21,948 nucleotides of DNA. Origin: Phycisphaerae bacterium. Lineage in GTDB: Bacteria > Planctomycetota > Phycisphaerae > UBA1845 > Fen-1342. The notes under the pieces are model-generated. The model did not search any database. It saw only the letters and a program-made list of their open reading frames with translations, and was not told the DNA's origin. Shown here one piece after another: positions 7,524 through 15,536 of the stretch. The translations under genes were made by a program, and so were the position numbers. Location of the stretch: NCBI GenBank assembly GCA_022842805.1, contig JALHOX010000011.1:1-21948 (forward strand), given 5' to 3'. Every line of letters starts with the position of its first letter. Positions within the stretch are counted from its first letter, which is position 1.

Positions 7524-8582
7524 CTACAGCCGTATGTCCTGCGCTTCAGCGCCGACGCGGATCGTCTTGCGCGTCAGGTCGTGGAACGCGCGAATGTATC
7601 GCACCGTCCGCGAGCGCATCCGCATCACCACCGAGTGCGTCGTCGCCGTGTGGCCGCGCACGCGAACGCCCTGCAGCATGGCGTTGTCGGTGATGCCCGT
7701 CGCCACAAACACCAGCCCGTCGCCCTGCGCCATGTCGTCGGCCAGATAGACGCGGTGCAGGTCTTCCTCATGCCCGTCGGCGATTAGCTGCTTGCGCTCG
7801 GCGTCGTCGCGCGGCCACATGCGCGCCAAAATCTCGCCGCCGAGGCACTTGATCGCCGCCGCCGCCAACACCGCCTCCGGCGCGCCGCCCGTACCCATGT
7901 AGACGTCGATCGAGCTGTCCGGCATTGACGGACCAATCGCGCCGGCAACGTCGCCGTCGCCGATCAGCCGAATCGACGCGCCAGTCTTGCGAATTTTGTT
8001 GATCAGTTGCTCGTGCCGCGGGCGATCGAGCGTGCAGACCACCAGGTCGCGCACGCGTTTGCCCAGCTTGAGCGCGATGATCTCCAGATTCTGATCCACC
8101 GGCGCGTCGAGACGAATCGTCCCCGGCCCTTCCTTGATCGCCGGCCCCACCGCGATCTTCTCCATGTAGACGCTCGGTACCGGCGTCATAGCCTGATCAT
8201 CCGGACCGCGCGTCCGCGCCGCCGCCAACACGCTCAGCGCCCCCGGCAAACCCTTGGAGGTCAGCGTCGTGCCGTCGATCGGGTCGAGCGCAATGCTGAT
8301 ATGCGGCGTGCCCGCGGACCATGTGCCCAGCTTTTCGCCCACGAAGATGCCGGGCGCCTGGTCCTTGATCCCCTCGCCGATCACACAGGTGCCGCACATC
8401 TCGACGTGATTCAGCGTGCCGCGGATCGCGTCGGTCGCGGCCGCATCGGCCGAGATCTTGTCGCCCTTGCCGATCCAGCGAAACGTGTTCAGCGCCGCCG
8501 CCTCGCAGGCCCGCACAAGGTCCAACCCGAGCGCCCGTTCCGGCTCGTCGTTCTCGATGAATACGCGCTCATGTTCGGCCAT
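7524..8582 (-). CDS. glpX: Class II fructose-1,6-bisphosphatase, GlpX type
   Basis: A 352-residue cytoplasmic enzyme that hydrolyses fructose 1,6-bisphosphate to fructose 6-phosphate in gluconeogenesis; in some bacteria the family also acts on sedoheptulose 1,7-bisphosphate. Metal/phosphate-site motifs of the Li-sensitive phosphatase fold are present: IGEG (68-71), DPIDGTT (100-106), IGDGDVAGAI (207-216) and GTGGAPEAVLAA (230-241). Length matches the family. The frame is open 44 codons further upstream, but the ATG at 8582 is the start: GGAG (8590-8593) lies 7 nt before it and the MAEHERVFIE opening fits the family. A strong intrinsic terminator follows. There is a 236-nt gap from the M48 gene upstream, so it may have its own promoter. 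Confidence 0.93.
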   Translation of the reverse strand: MAEHERVFIENDEPERALGLDLVRACEAAALNTFRWIGKGDKISADAAATDAIRGTLNHVEMCGTCVIGEGIKDQAPGIFVGEKLGTWSAGTPHISIALDPIDGTTLTSKGLPGALSVLAAARTRGPDDQAMTPVPSVYMEKIAVGPAIKEGPGTIRLDAPVDQNLEIIALKLGKRVRDLVVCTLDRPRHEQLINKIRKTGASIRLIGDGDVAGAIGPSMPDSSIDVYMGTGGAPEAVLAAAAIKCLGGEILARMWPRDDAERKQLIADGHEEDLHRVYLADDMAQGDGLVFVATGITDNAMLQGVRVRGHTATTHSVVMRMRSRTVRYIRAFHDLTRKTIRVGAEAQDIRL

Positions 8583-8818
8583 GGTGAATCTCCGGTTGGC
8601 GGATGTGAAATCGTCAATCAAACGAATGTTAACCCGAAACACGCTCGCGTCGGAGCATCGGCGGGCGTGCGAGGACCGGGCGGAAAAAGCCGCACTCTCG
8701 CCGCAGGTCCGCAAACTCGAATTGCAGCGTCAACCGTGGGGCGTCTTGGGTCGGCGGAAGGCGCGCGATCGGGCCAATCGCAAGACGGGGCGCCTGCCGC
8801 GGCCGCCGCGCCGGCCCG

Positions 8819-10396
8819 CTATCGAACGGCCAATATCCGTTCCGACAAACTTCGCACCATCGGCCATAGCTTCATCTCATGCGCCGCCCACGCCGCGCAG
8901 GCGATCGCCGCGAGGATGATCGCCGCCTGCACCCAGCTCATCGTCCGCTCAAAGCGTTCCAGCGCAGACGGGTCGCGCGCCAGCGCCTGCAGAAATCGCG
9001 AACGCCCCGCGATGGAGCCATGCCGCGGACTGCCCGACTCGGGCGCAATGCCGTTCAACACCGCCACCTCGTTCAGCGTCTCGCTGAAAATGTGCGCGCA
9101 GGTCGTGCAGATCGGCTGTCGCCGCCCAGAGGCCCGCGGCAGCTCCGCCGCATTTGCGGATTCGCGGATCGCCTCGTCGCTCTTCGGCGCCACCGGCATC
9201 GCAGATTCGCCGGCGGCGGCGAAGTGATGCACAAAGCACGGCTGATTGCACGGCACGCCCGTGAGCTGCAACGCCCGCACCCCGAAGATGTCGGCCTGCC
9301 GCTCAAAGCGCTGCGACATCCACAGAAAGATCACGCCCCACTTCACGAGCATGAACGCCCCCAGCACGACGGCGCCGATCTGATAGGTCTGCGTCGATGC
9401 GCCGTGCATGCGGATCGCGAAAATCTGCAACAGGCAGCCGCTGATGAGCGAAAAGAGCAGCAAATAGGGAATGTGCCAGCGCCGCACATGACCCGCCTCA
9501 TGACCGAAGACGGCTTCGATCTTGCGATCGTCGAGGTTCGCCAGCATGCCGTCGGTCAGCAGCACATAGCGCAACGGCGCAAAAAGCCCCATCACCGCCG
9601 CGTTCACGATCAGCCCGCCCGACTTCCACACCAGAATCTCGCGGCAGCGCACGCGCAGCTTTTCGCCCAGCAACAGCAGCCGATCGCGCAACGGTCCCGG
9701 CGAAAGCGGCGCGGTGATCCACGTATGGCGAATCAGCAGCGGCGCGAAAATCGCCACCACCACGGTCAGCGCTCCCAGCATCAGATCGGGCATGTCGCGC
9801 AGCCCCGACCAGCGCTGCAACGCCGCCTCGTTTTGATACAGCAGATCGCGCCCCGCCAGCATGAACACCATCGGAACCAGCACGCACAGCACCTGATGAC
9901 GAAAGTTGAACGTCAGGTATTGCCCGAGCGTCCAAACCGGCTGCACCGGCCGGTGGCGGAAAAGGAACACCTCCAGCGCGATCTGCCGCACCGCCCGCTC
10001 CGCCGGATAGGTCGCCAGCCACAGCAGCACCACCGCGATCAGAAACGGCGTCACCGTCAGCAGGCTCGGCGCCACGATCCAGTCGCCCACAATCGGCAGT
10101 CGCCCGCACTCGATCGGCCAGCGCGTCAGCAGCAGCAGCGCGATGTGCGCCGCCCCCAGAAACATCTGCAAATAGCCGATCGCGCTGTTGAACGCATACT
10201 GCCCGCGATTGGGGTCCTCCGGATATCGCTCGATCAGCCGCAGCGCGCGGCGAGATACCGCCCAGCCGCCCAGCGCCGGCAGGATGGTGGCCGCGACCGC
10301 GGCCGCATAGGTCAGGCCCGAATGCCGCAGATACCCGGGCACCGGCCCCTGAAACGCCAGGGCCACGCTAAACACCGCAAGAACAATCAAAAGCAT
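8819..10396 (-). CDS. Membrane-embedded M48 family zinc metallopeptidase
   Basis: A 525-residue polytopic protein with about nine or ten hydrophobic segments. The zinc motif HEAGH is at 299-303 and the third-ligand region ERQAD at 365-369, so the HExxH plus downstream Glu arrangement of M48 (HtpX/Ste24-like) peptidases is complete. These act on membrane or misfolded envelope proteins. It is longer than HtpX (about 290 residues): some 280 residues of membrane segments precede the catalytic site. After it comes a soluble segment with Cys383, Cys387 and a CTTC pair (430-433), then a final helix near 490-510. The start ATG at 10396 faces trpF divergently across 80 nt. HtpX-like function in envelope quality control is inferred only. 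Confidence 0.85.
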   Translation of the reverse strand: MLLIVLAVFSVALAFQGPVPGYLRHSGLTYAAAVAATILPALGGWAVSRRALRLIERYPEDPNRGQYAFNSAIGYLQMFLGAAHIALLLLTRWPIECGRLPIVGDWIVAPSLLTVTPFLIAVVLLWLATYPAERAVRQIALEVFLFRHRPVQPVWTLGQYLTFNFRHQVLCVLVPMVFMLAGRDLLYQNEAALQRWSGLRDMPDLMLGALTVVVAIFAPLLIRHTWITAPLSPGPLRDRLLLLGEKLRVRCREILVWKSGGLIVNAAVMGLFAPLRYVLLTDGMLANLDDRKIEAVFGHEAGHVRRWHIPYLLLFSLISGCLLQIFAIRMHGASTQTYQIGAVVLGAFMLVKWGVIFLWMSQRFERQADIFGVRALQLTGVPCNQPCFVHHFAAAGESAMPVAPKSDEAIRESANAAELPRASGRRQPICTTCAHIFSETLNEVAVLNGIAPESGSPRHGSIAGRSRFLQALARDPSALERFERTMSWVQAAIILAAIACAAWAAHEMKLWPMVRSLSERILAVR

Positions 10397-10418
10397 GACG
10401 CGGAATGGTAGAGGCTGC

Positions 10419-10460
10419 GCACCGGGGTGGCACCGGCGTCCCGCCAGTTCCTCGTCGCGG
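10419..10460. repeat. Planctomycete-type interspersed repeat (GGTGVPPV element)
   Basis: In one frame this segment translates as HRGGTGVPPVPRRG. The GGTGVPPV phrase is one I associate with a short GC-rich interspersed element seen in planctomycetes and some other phyla. It sits in the 80-nt divergent gap between the M48 gene and trpF. Only one copy is visible here, so repetition cannot be shown from this window. Confidence 0.4.
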
Positions 10461-10461
10461 C

Positions 10462-10467
10462 TACCCT
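10462..10467 (+). promoter_or_regulatory. Putative -10 element of trpF
   Basis: TACCCT lies 9 nt before the trpF ATG, and there is no ribosome-binding site in between. This spacing would fit a leaderless or near-leaderless transcript. It is a weak match (four of six) and no -35 is apparent. Confidence 0.2.
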
Positions 10468-10476
10468 ATTTCGGTT

Positions 10477-11127
10477 ATGCCTCAACCGACCATCAAGATC
10501 TGCGGCATCACGCGCCTCGAAGACGCCGAAACCGCCGCCGAAGCCGCCGCAAACTACATCGGCCTGATCCGGGCGGAGAGCCCCCGCGCCGTCGAACTCG
10601 AAACCGCCCGCGCCATCGCGCAGCACGTCCGCAGCCGCATCACGCCCGCGCTGCTCTTCAAAGACGCCTCGGTCGATGTTGTCTTCGACGAACTAAACGA
10701 GGCCGCCGTCGAAGTCGCTCAGCTCCACGGCGCCGAGCCACCCGAGTTCGCCGCGCAGCTGCTGCTCCGCCTGCCCGCGCTCCGCATCATCCGCGCCTTC
10801 CCCGTCATCGACGGCTACGGCGTCGACATCGCCGCCTGGCTCGACGCCGCAACGCCCTTCGCCCAATCAATCATCGCCGTGATTCTCGACGCCCCGAAAG
10901 GCGCCGCCGCCATCGATGAGGACAACTTCCGCGCCGTCGCGGCTTTGGTCCGGCGCCGCGGCTTCAAAGTCTGGCGCGCCGGCGGACTCGACGCGAAAAA
11001 CGTCGCCGACATCGCCGACACCGCGTTCTACGACGGCTACGACGTGGCCCGCGGCGTCGAGTCGGCGCCGGGCGTGAAATCCCCCGATCTCATCCGCGAC
11101 TTCGTGCGCAGCGCCCGCTCACGCTGA
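10477..11127 (+). CDS. trpF: Phosphoribosylanthranilate isomerase-like protein (TrpF), divergent
   Basis: A 216-residue TIM-barrel protein. TrpF converts N-(5-phosphoribosyl)anthranilate to the carboxyphenylamino-deoxyribulose phosphate in tryptophan synthesis. Visible motifs are KICGIT (catalytic Cys), SPRAV, VAQLHG, VILDA (Asp in the position of the catalytic acid), RAGGLDAKNV and ARGVESAPGVKSPDLI. The Gly-rich loop usually found after the catalytic Asp (GG[TS]GxxFDW) is absent; the sequence there is PKGAAAIDEDNF. The SSGVE motif is changed to ARGVE. The ATG at 10477 is chosen because homology begins four residues later, whereas the upstream in-frame extension is the GGTGVPPV repeat. No other trp gene is nearby. 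A TrpF paralogue with changed substrate is possible. Confidence 0.75.
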   Translation: MPQPTIKICGITRLEDAETAAEAAANYIGLIRAESPRAVELETARAIAQHVRSRITPALLFKDASVDVVFDELNEAAVEVAQLHGAEPPEFAAQLLLRLPALRIIRAFPVIDGYGVDIAAWLDAATPFAQSIIAVILDAPKGAAAIDEDNFRAVAALVRRRGFKVWRAGGLDAKNVADIADTAFYDGYDVARGVESAPGVKSPDLIRDFVRSARSR

Positions 11128-11137
11128 TCAAACAGAA

Positions 11138-11159
11138 ATGCGGGCCGCCGGGCCCGCAT
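11138..11159. terminator. Bidirectional terminator between trpF and the dockerin gene
   Basis: ATGCGGGCC (11138-11146) and GGCCCGCAT (11151-11159) form a perfect 9-bp stem with a 4-nt loop, 10 nt after the trpF stop and 40 nt past the end of the convergent gene. The minus-strand read continues into ATTTCTGTTT, a fair T-rich tail. The plus-strand tail is weaker. Confidence 0.75.
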
Positions 11160-11199
11160 CTCATCGTTCACTGCGTTCACACCGCGTCGCGGATGTGCG

Positions 11200-13377
11200 T
11201 CAATTGCCCGTCAGCAGCGCCACAAACGACCCGATGTCGCCAACGGTCACAAATCCGTCGCCGTTAACGTCGGCCAGATTGATGTCGCAACCGGGGAACT
11301 GGATCGCATATTGGGCCGGGTTGGTCAGCGACAGCACAAATCCGCCGATGTCGCCCACCGTCACAAACCCGTCGCAGTTCATGTCGCCCGCCGCGAATCC
11401 GCCGCCGCTCACGCTGATGTTCAGCGGCAGCACCGGATAGGCCACCGCGCCCGGGTTACCGTTGCTGTTCGTCCGGCCGACCTTCAGGCCGCCCGGCGTG
11501 CTCGCCAGCAGTTGCGCCTGCTGCGCCGGGCTAACCGCCAGCGTCGTGCTGCCTTCGCCGATCGCGCGGATATTCACGCGATACAGCGGCGCGGCCGCCG
11601 TCAGCCCCTGCGTAAAGCTGGTCGTGTGGCCGTTGACGCGATCGATCCCGCGATCGCCGCCGACGCCCTGCAACGCCGCCAGCCCCGGGCGCGTCGCCGC
11701 AAACGGGCCGACCGCCTGAACACTGGTCACTTCGACGACGCCGCCCGTCGCGATCTCGATGTCATGCAGATACTGCATAACGCCGTTCTCCTGGCCGCTG
11801 GCGACGATCGCGCCGCCCGTCACCTGCGCCGCGACGGTGATCTCGGCCGTGTCGTTCACCTGCAGTTGCGTCAGGTCGGTGCTGGCGCTGGCGGTGATCG
11901 TGCAGACCACGGGCAGGTTCGGATTCAGATGCACACCGCCGCCCGCGGGCGTGGGCGTCGTGCCGTCATACGTGCGACCGACGATACGCCCCGTCGCATT
12001 GCCGATGAAATTCAGCGTCCACTGCAAATCGCTCGGCTCAACGCCGTTGTCGCCCGTCTGGTCCACATCCCACGGCCGCGTCTGAGTCGCCGGGTCGCCG
12101 CTGTCGCCCTCGGGCGCGGTGGAAAAGCTGTTGCTATAGATCCAGTCCTCATCGCCGAAGACCGCGGCGATCTTGGCGATGTCCGCCGCATCCGCATCGC
12201 CGTCGCGATCCGCGTCCCCGGGGATGTACGCGACAGCCAGCGGGTTCACCCGCCCCGCCATGATCTGATACGTGTTCGCCGCCGCGAAGTTGTAGTTGGT
12301 TCCGACGCCGTCGTTCAGCCACGTCGGCACATTCGTCCAGAACGGCTGAATCGAATCGGGGTTGGTGTTGGCCGTGTTGTCAAAGAACATCTGCGGCGGG
12401 TTGCCGATGCCGCCGCTGCCCACGATGCTCTCGCCGCGCACCCACTGCTCGGTGGCGGTGTCCTGCCAGTTATTGCCGCCCGGCCCCTGCCCCGTCGCGC
12501 CGGCCACCGGCGCCCAACCCGCCCCCTTCGTGCGATAGTCGACGCGCGAAATCGCGTCCGGGTTAAAGCCCTGCGGATCGTCGAGCGTGTGCACGCGCCG
12601 CTCGGGCAGCCCGAGGTTCGCGCTGCCGACATCGCACAGCCGCCCGTCGAGGTCATACTCCCAGCCACGCTCGTTCTCGTAGCTGATCTCATCGACCACT
12701 TCGAGATCGTCCGCGACATCATTCGGCGTCAGCGATCCCTTCACATCGAGCGTGGTGCCGCCGAAGCCGTTGGCGCCGCCCGTGTCGAGATTTCCGTCGC
12801 CCCACTGGTCATACTGCAATCCATCCTGCGGATCGATGACCGGCGTAAAAAGCTGCGCGTCGCACTGAATGTCCTTGCCCCAGCGGAGGTCCACCACGGG
12901 CGGAAACGGATGGGTGGCCTGCGTCGCGCCCGGCCGATTGCGAATCAGCAGATACGTCGGCGAGCCGTCGTTTTCGAGTCGGCCGGTCGTGTCCAAAAAC
13001 CCGTTCCAGAAAGTCTCCCAGCGGGCGAAATTGCTGTCGGGGATCATGGTCGGGTAGAAGTTCTGCGCCCCGATCGCAATCACCAGAATTCCGTTCGGCC
13101 CGAGCGACAGCCCATCAAGGCTGAAAAACTCGTCCACTTCCTGCCCCAGCGGCGCAGGCGGAATCGACCCCAGCGGGTAATAGCGCGTCAGCGATCCGTT
13201 GATCGCCGCGATGGCGTACCCGTCGAGCTTCTTGCCCGGCGTCCCCATCAGCTCGATAAACTCGCGCGTGTCGTCCAGACTGCCGGGCGGGTTAGTAAAG
13301 ACCTCGTTGATGAACACGTTCGCCAGCGCCGGGGCGCTCAGCGCCAGCGCCGCACTCGCACACAAAAACTTCCGCAT
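11200..13377 (-). CDS. Secreted lamin-tail domain protein with two dockerin-like modules
   Basis: A 725-residue exported protein. The signal peptide is residues 1-19, with likely cleavage after ALA. Residues 20-150 resemble a lamin-tail domain (NVFINEVFTNPP, REFIELMGTPG, LDGYAIAAI). A long acidic, Gly/Asn-rich region follows. An internal dockerin-like pair lies at about 386-458 (GDADRDGDADAADI and WDVDQTGDNGVEPSDL). Residues about 490-655 form a beta-rich region with cohesin-like character (uncertain). A terminal dockerin pair lies at 662-725 (GDMNCDGFVTVGDIGGF and ADVNGDGFVTVGDIGSF). Ca-binding Asp/Asn positions are kept. The likely role is a surface or extracellular structural or binding protein. 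The start is supported by GGGAG 5 nt upstream. It follows the prepilin gene by 41 nt, probably on one transcript. Confidence 0.8.
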   Translation of the reverse strand: MRKFLCASAALALSAPALANVFINEVFTNPPGSLDDTREFIELMGTPGKKLDGYAIAAINGSLTRYYPLGSIPPAPLGQEVDEFFSLDGLSLGPNGILVIAIGAQNFYPTMIPDSNFARWETFWNGFLDTTGRLENDGSPTYLLIRNRPGATQATHPFPPVVDLRWGKDIQCDAQLFTPVIDPQDGLQYDQWGDGNLDTGGANGFGGTTLDVKGSLTPNDVADDLEVVDEISYENERGWEYDLDGRLCDVGSANLGLPERRVHTLDDPQGFNPDAISRVDYRTKGAGWAPVAGATGQGPGGNNWQDTATEQWVRGESIVGSGGIGNPPQMFFDNTANTNPDSIQPFWTNVPTWLNDGVGTNYNFAAANTYQIMAGRVNPLAVAYIPGDADRDGDADAADIAKIAAVFGDEDWIYSNSFSTAPEGDSGDPATQTRPWDVDQTGDNGVEPSDLQWTLNFIGNATGRIVGRTYDGTTPTPAGGGVHLNPNLPVVCTITASASTDLTQLQVNDTAEITVAAQVTGGAIVASGQENGVMQYLHDIEIATGGVVEVTSVQAVGPFAATRPGLAALQGVGGDRGIDRVNGHTTSFTQGLTAAAPLYRVNIRAIGEGSTTLAVSPAQQAQLLASTPGGLKVGRTNSNGNPGAVAYPVLPLNISVSGGGFAAGDMNCDGFVTVGDIGGFVLSLTNPAQYAIQFPGCDINLADVNGDGFVTVGDIGSFVALLTGN

Positions 13378-13418
13378 CGCTTCTCCCTCAGGCTTGTGTC
13401 CTCCCCCGTATCTGACCG

Positions 13419-14360
13419 TCAGCGCGGCATGAACGCGTCGCTCGAGCGGCGCCCCAGGCTCAGCACGCCGTCGAAGACTTCCATGCTGTCGATGTCTTCC
13501 TGATCCACCGGATCCACCGCGTCGTTGACCCGGAATTCGCCATTGCGCACCTTGTCGACGAACACGCTCACATGCCCGTCGGCAAAGAGCACGTTCGCCC
13601 GCAGCCGGGCGTGCGGCTTGTTCGGCAGCCGCGAGCCGAAGCCGTGCGCCGGACCGATGTCCGCGAAGTTCTGAATGTCATACGGGCCGCTATAGGGCCC
13701 GTCGGTCATGGTCTTCACGCTCGGCTCGCCCAGCACCATGTCCTCATAGCGGCCGCCGTCGAGATCGGTCCGCCCGTCGCCCAGCAGCGGCACGGTCGAA
13801 TCGGCGACGCGCGGATATCGCCCCGCGCGATAGGGCCCCATGCACGTATTCACCCGCCGCCAGTTAAAGCTCGAGCTCGCATTCGGATTCACTTCCGACC
13901 GCGCCATGAACCAGAACTGCGTGTAGTTCGAGTTGTAGCCCCGCGCCACCAGATCGCGCACCTGCGCCTCGGTGTAGGAGTTGCTCCCCGCCGCGCCGGG
14001 CGCCAGCTTTTGGTTGTATTGCGCCACATTGCTCGGACAACGCTGCTGATTCGGAAAGGCCAGCTTGGCGTTCACCAGGTCCGCCACCCAGCCCACCTTG
14101 TCCACCGGCCCGTCGCGACCGTTCGACACTTCCGGGTCAAACGCCCCGCTGCAGACATAGCTGTTGTTATCCGCGGCATACGCCAGAAACCCGATGCCGA
14201 AGCTCCGCAGCCCCGCTCCGCACTGCACCTGCTTCGCCTGGTCGCGCGCCCCGCGCAGGCTCGGCAGCAAAATGGAAATCAGGACAGCGATGATCGCAAC
14301 CACGACGAGCAGCTCGATCAGCGTGAAGCCGCGGACCGACCGGCGTTGCCTGAAGTTCAC
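13419..14360 (-). CDS. Type IV prepilin-like protein of the H-X9-DG family
   Basis: A 313-residue protein with a class III leader: RG followed by FTLIELLVVVAIIAVLISIL, cleaved between Gly11 and Phe12 with Glu at mature position 5, as in prepilins processed by PilD-like peptidases. The C-terminal part has the NVLFADGHV motif preceded by a His, typical of the prepilin-like H-X9-DG proteins expanded in planctomycetes. The GTG at 14360 is preferred: AAGGA at 14371-14375 lies 10 nt upstream and the leader is then a normal 11 residues. An ATG at 14405 would add 15 residues and overlap the neighbouring stem-loops. Its role as a pseudopilin or surface protein is inferred. The next gene downstream is the dockerin protein. 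Confidence 0.85.
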   Translation of the reverse strand: MNFRQRRSVRGFTLIELLVVVAIIAVLISILLPSLRGARDQAKQVQCGAGLRSFGIGFLAYAADNNSYVCSGAFDPEVSNGRDGPVDKVGWVADLVNAKLAFPNQQRCPSNVAQYNQKLAPGAAGSNSYTEAQVRDLVARGYNSNYTQFWFMARSEVNPNASSSFNWRRVNTCMGPYRAGRYPRVADSTVPLLGDGRTDLDGGRYEDMVLGEPSVKTMTDGPYSGPYDIQNFADIGPAHGFGSRLPNKPHARLRANVLFADGHVSVFVDKVRNGEFRVNDAVDPVDQEDIDSMEVFDGVLSLGRRSSDAFMPR

Positions 14361-14370
14361 GATTCTCAAA

Positions 14371-14375
14371 TCCTT
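14371..14375 (-). promoter_or_regulatory. Shine-Dalgarno site deciding the prepilin start
   Basis: The minus strand reads AAGGA here, 10 nt before the GTG at 14360. It supports GTG over the upstream ATG (14405) and over the TTG at 14369, which would be only 1 nt away. Confidence 0.5.
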
Positions 14376-14410
14376 TCCACACGCGGCGCTCACAAAAGCG
14401 CCCACCTACC

Positions 14411-14449
14411 AAAAGACCATGCGGACAGTCGCAACCAGCCGCATGGTCT
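14411..14449 (-). terminator. Terminator of the PEP-CTERM gene
   Basis: A perfect 11-bp stem, AGACCATGCGG (14414-14424) with CCGCATGGTCT (14439-14449), has a 14-nt loop. On the minus strand it is followed by TTTTGG. It lies 58 nt past the PEP-CTERM stop and before the prepilin start, so the two genes are probably separate transcripts. Confidence 0.65.
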
Positions 14450-14507
14450 GTTCGCACTCGCGCAGCGACGTTCGCGCGCGAAGCATGCGATAATGAGGAC
14501 CGATTCT

Positions 14508-15128
14508 TCAGCGACGACGACGCGCCAGCGCCAGACCGCTGATCGAAAGCAGAGCCAGCGAGCTCGGCTCCGGCACATAAACGCCCGGATTGCCCACATC
14601 GCCAAAGCTCGAGAAAACCGAGCCGAACGAATCGCCCGAGGCCGACAGCACCCAACCAAAGACGTTGTTCGTCCCCAACACGCCCGGCGTGCCCGGGTTG
14701 CCGCTGAAGTTCTGCGTGCGAATCGAGCCCACAAAGGTCTGATCGCCGAACGTCAGACGGTCCACCAGCGTCGAGCCGGCGTCGAACAGGTTGATCTCGT
14801 CATTGCGCCCCAGATTGGTCGTGTTGCCGCCGATCACCTTCACCAGCGACGGAAGACCCCACGCCAGGCGAAAATCAGCTTCGACCGCCTCGGTCAGAAT
14901 CACCGACTCGCCCGGCTCGACCGTGCCGAACGCGCTCAGATCCACAACGCCCGCCAGGCGGCTGTCGTCGTCATAGCTCCAGCCCACCAGGCTGATCGGG
15001 CTGGCCCCGACATTGGTGAACTCAATGAACTCGCCGTTGGACGCGCTATACGCCCACTCGGTGATCCGCATGTCCGCAAACGCCGCAGCGGTGAAGCTCA
15101 TCGCCGCCAGAAAACAGAATCTCCGCAT
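14508..15128 (-). CDS. Lamin-tail domain PEP-CTERM surface protein
   Basis: A 206-residue exported protein. The N-terminal signal peptide runs to about residue 18 (ending AFA). A lamin-tail domain follows (MRITEWAYSASNGEFIEFTN, ISLVGWSYDDDS, LTEAVEADFRLAWGL). The C-terminus is a textbook PEP-CTERM signal: VPEPSS, a short hydrophobic helix (LALLSISGLALA), then RRRR. Such proteins are sorted and cleaved by an exosortase, often in strains that make exopolysaccharide. No exosortase gene is in this window. The start is fixed by a very strong GGAGGAGGA (15135-15143 on the minus strand), 6 nt before the ATG. It belongs with the dockerin protein as a second lamin-tail protein in the same cluster. Confidence 0.9.
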   Translation of the reverse strand: MRRFCFLAAMSFTAAAFADMRITEWAYSASNGEFIEFTNVGASPISLVGWSYDDDSRLAGVVDLSAFGTVEPGESVILTEAVEADFRLAWGLPSLVKVIGGNTTNLGRNDEINLFDAGSTLVDRLTFGDQTFVGSIRTQNFSGNPGTPGVLGTNNVFGWVLSASGDSFGSVFSSFGDVGNPGVYVPEPSSLALLSISGLALARRRR

Positions 15129-15467
15129 GCTCGATCCTCCTCCGAATCGAAATCCGGGCCTTCTATCGCGAAAAACGCTGAAAAATTGAGAGCGGCAATA
15201 CTTGGGGGCGGATTCTTGTGCGGCTGTGCGAACGAATCGTGTGCAGATTGTTAAGAACGCGCTAAATCACCCCGCCCAACCAACCGCTTGCCACCGCATC
15301 GCTGCGCGCCCCACGAACTCCGCCCGAGCCCCGACGCGCCGCGCATCACACGCCACGCACATCGAACTCCGCACGCGCTCCAACCTGCGGCACGTGCGGG
15401 ATCATGACCAACGAGAATGCGAGTATCGACGCCGACAACAAGCCGCGCCATCATCCCCGCCCGACAT

Positions 15468-15496
15468 GCGACACCGCAGAAAAATCATGATATAAC
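15468..15496 (+). promoter_or_regulatory. Sigma-70-like promoter of the HAD/GH38/symporter operon
   Basis: GCGACA (15468-15473, four of six to the -35 consensus) is separated by exactly 17 nt from TATAAC (15491-15496, five of six to the -10 consensus). The start point would fall near 15503, about 45 nt before the coding region. This is the best-formed promoter in the window. Confidence 0.5.
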
Positions 15497-15536
15497 GATT
15501 CTGATGCGGCATCCGATCCCATCGAATGCCCGGGCC

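Noticed and set aside
8583..8818. A promoter for glpX (TTAACA, 17 nt, TTCACA on the minus strand) and a CGTCTTG/CAAGACG inverted repeat.
   Set aside because: The -10 match is only two of six and the repeat has a loop of about 40 nt with no T tract; neither is better than chance.
11311..13503. A 730-codon plus-strand open frame across the dockerin gene.
   Set aside because: It is Arg/Ala/His-rich and low-complexity, sits antisense to a gene with signal peptide, dockerin repeats and ribosome-binding site, and runs over the terminus of the prepilin gene.
13572..15254. A 560-codon plus-strand open frame across the prepilin and PEP-CTERM genes.
   Set aside because: It is an antisense shadow that crosses two real genes and a terminator, with no ribosome-binding site or family motif.
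15202..15495. A 97-codon open frame in the intergenic region before the HAD gene.
   Set aside because: It has no ribosome-binding site, a low-complexity Arg/His/Ala composition, and it overlaps the predicted promoter of the HAD operon.
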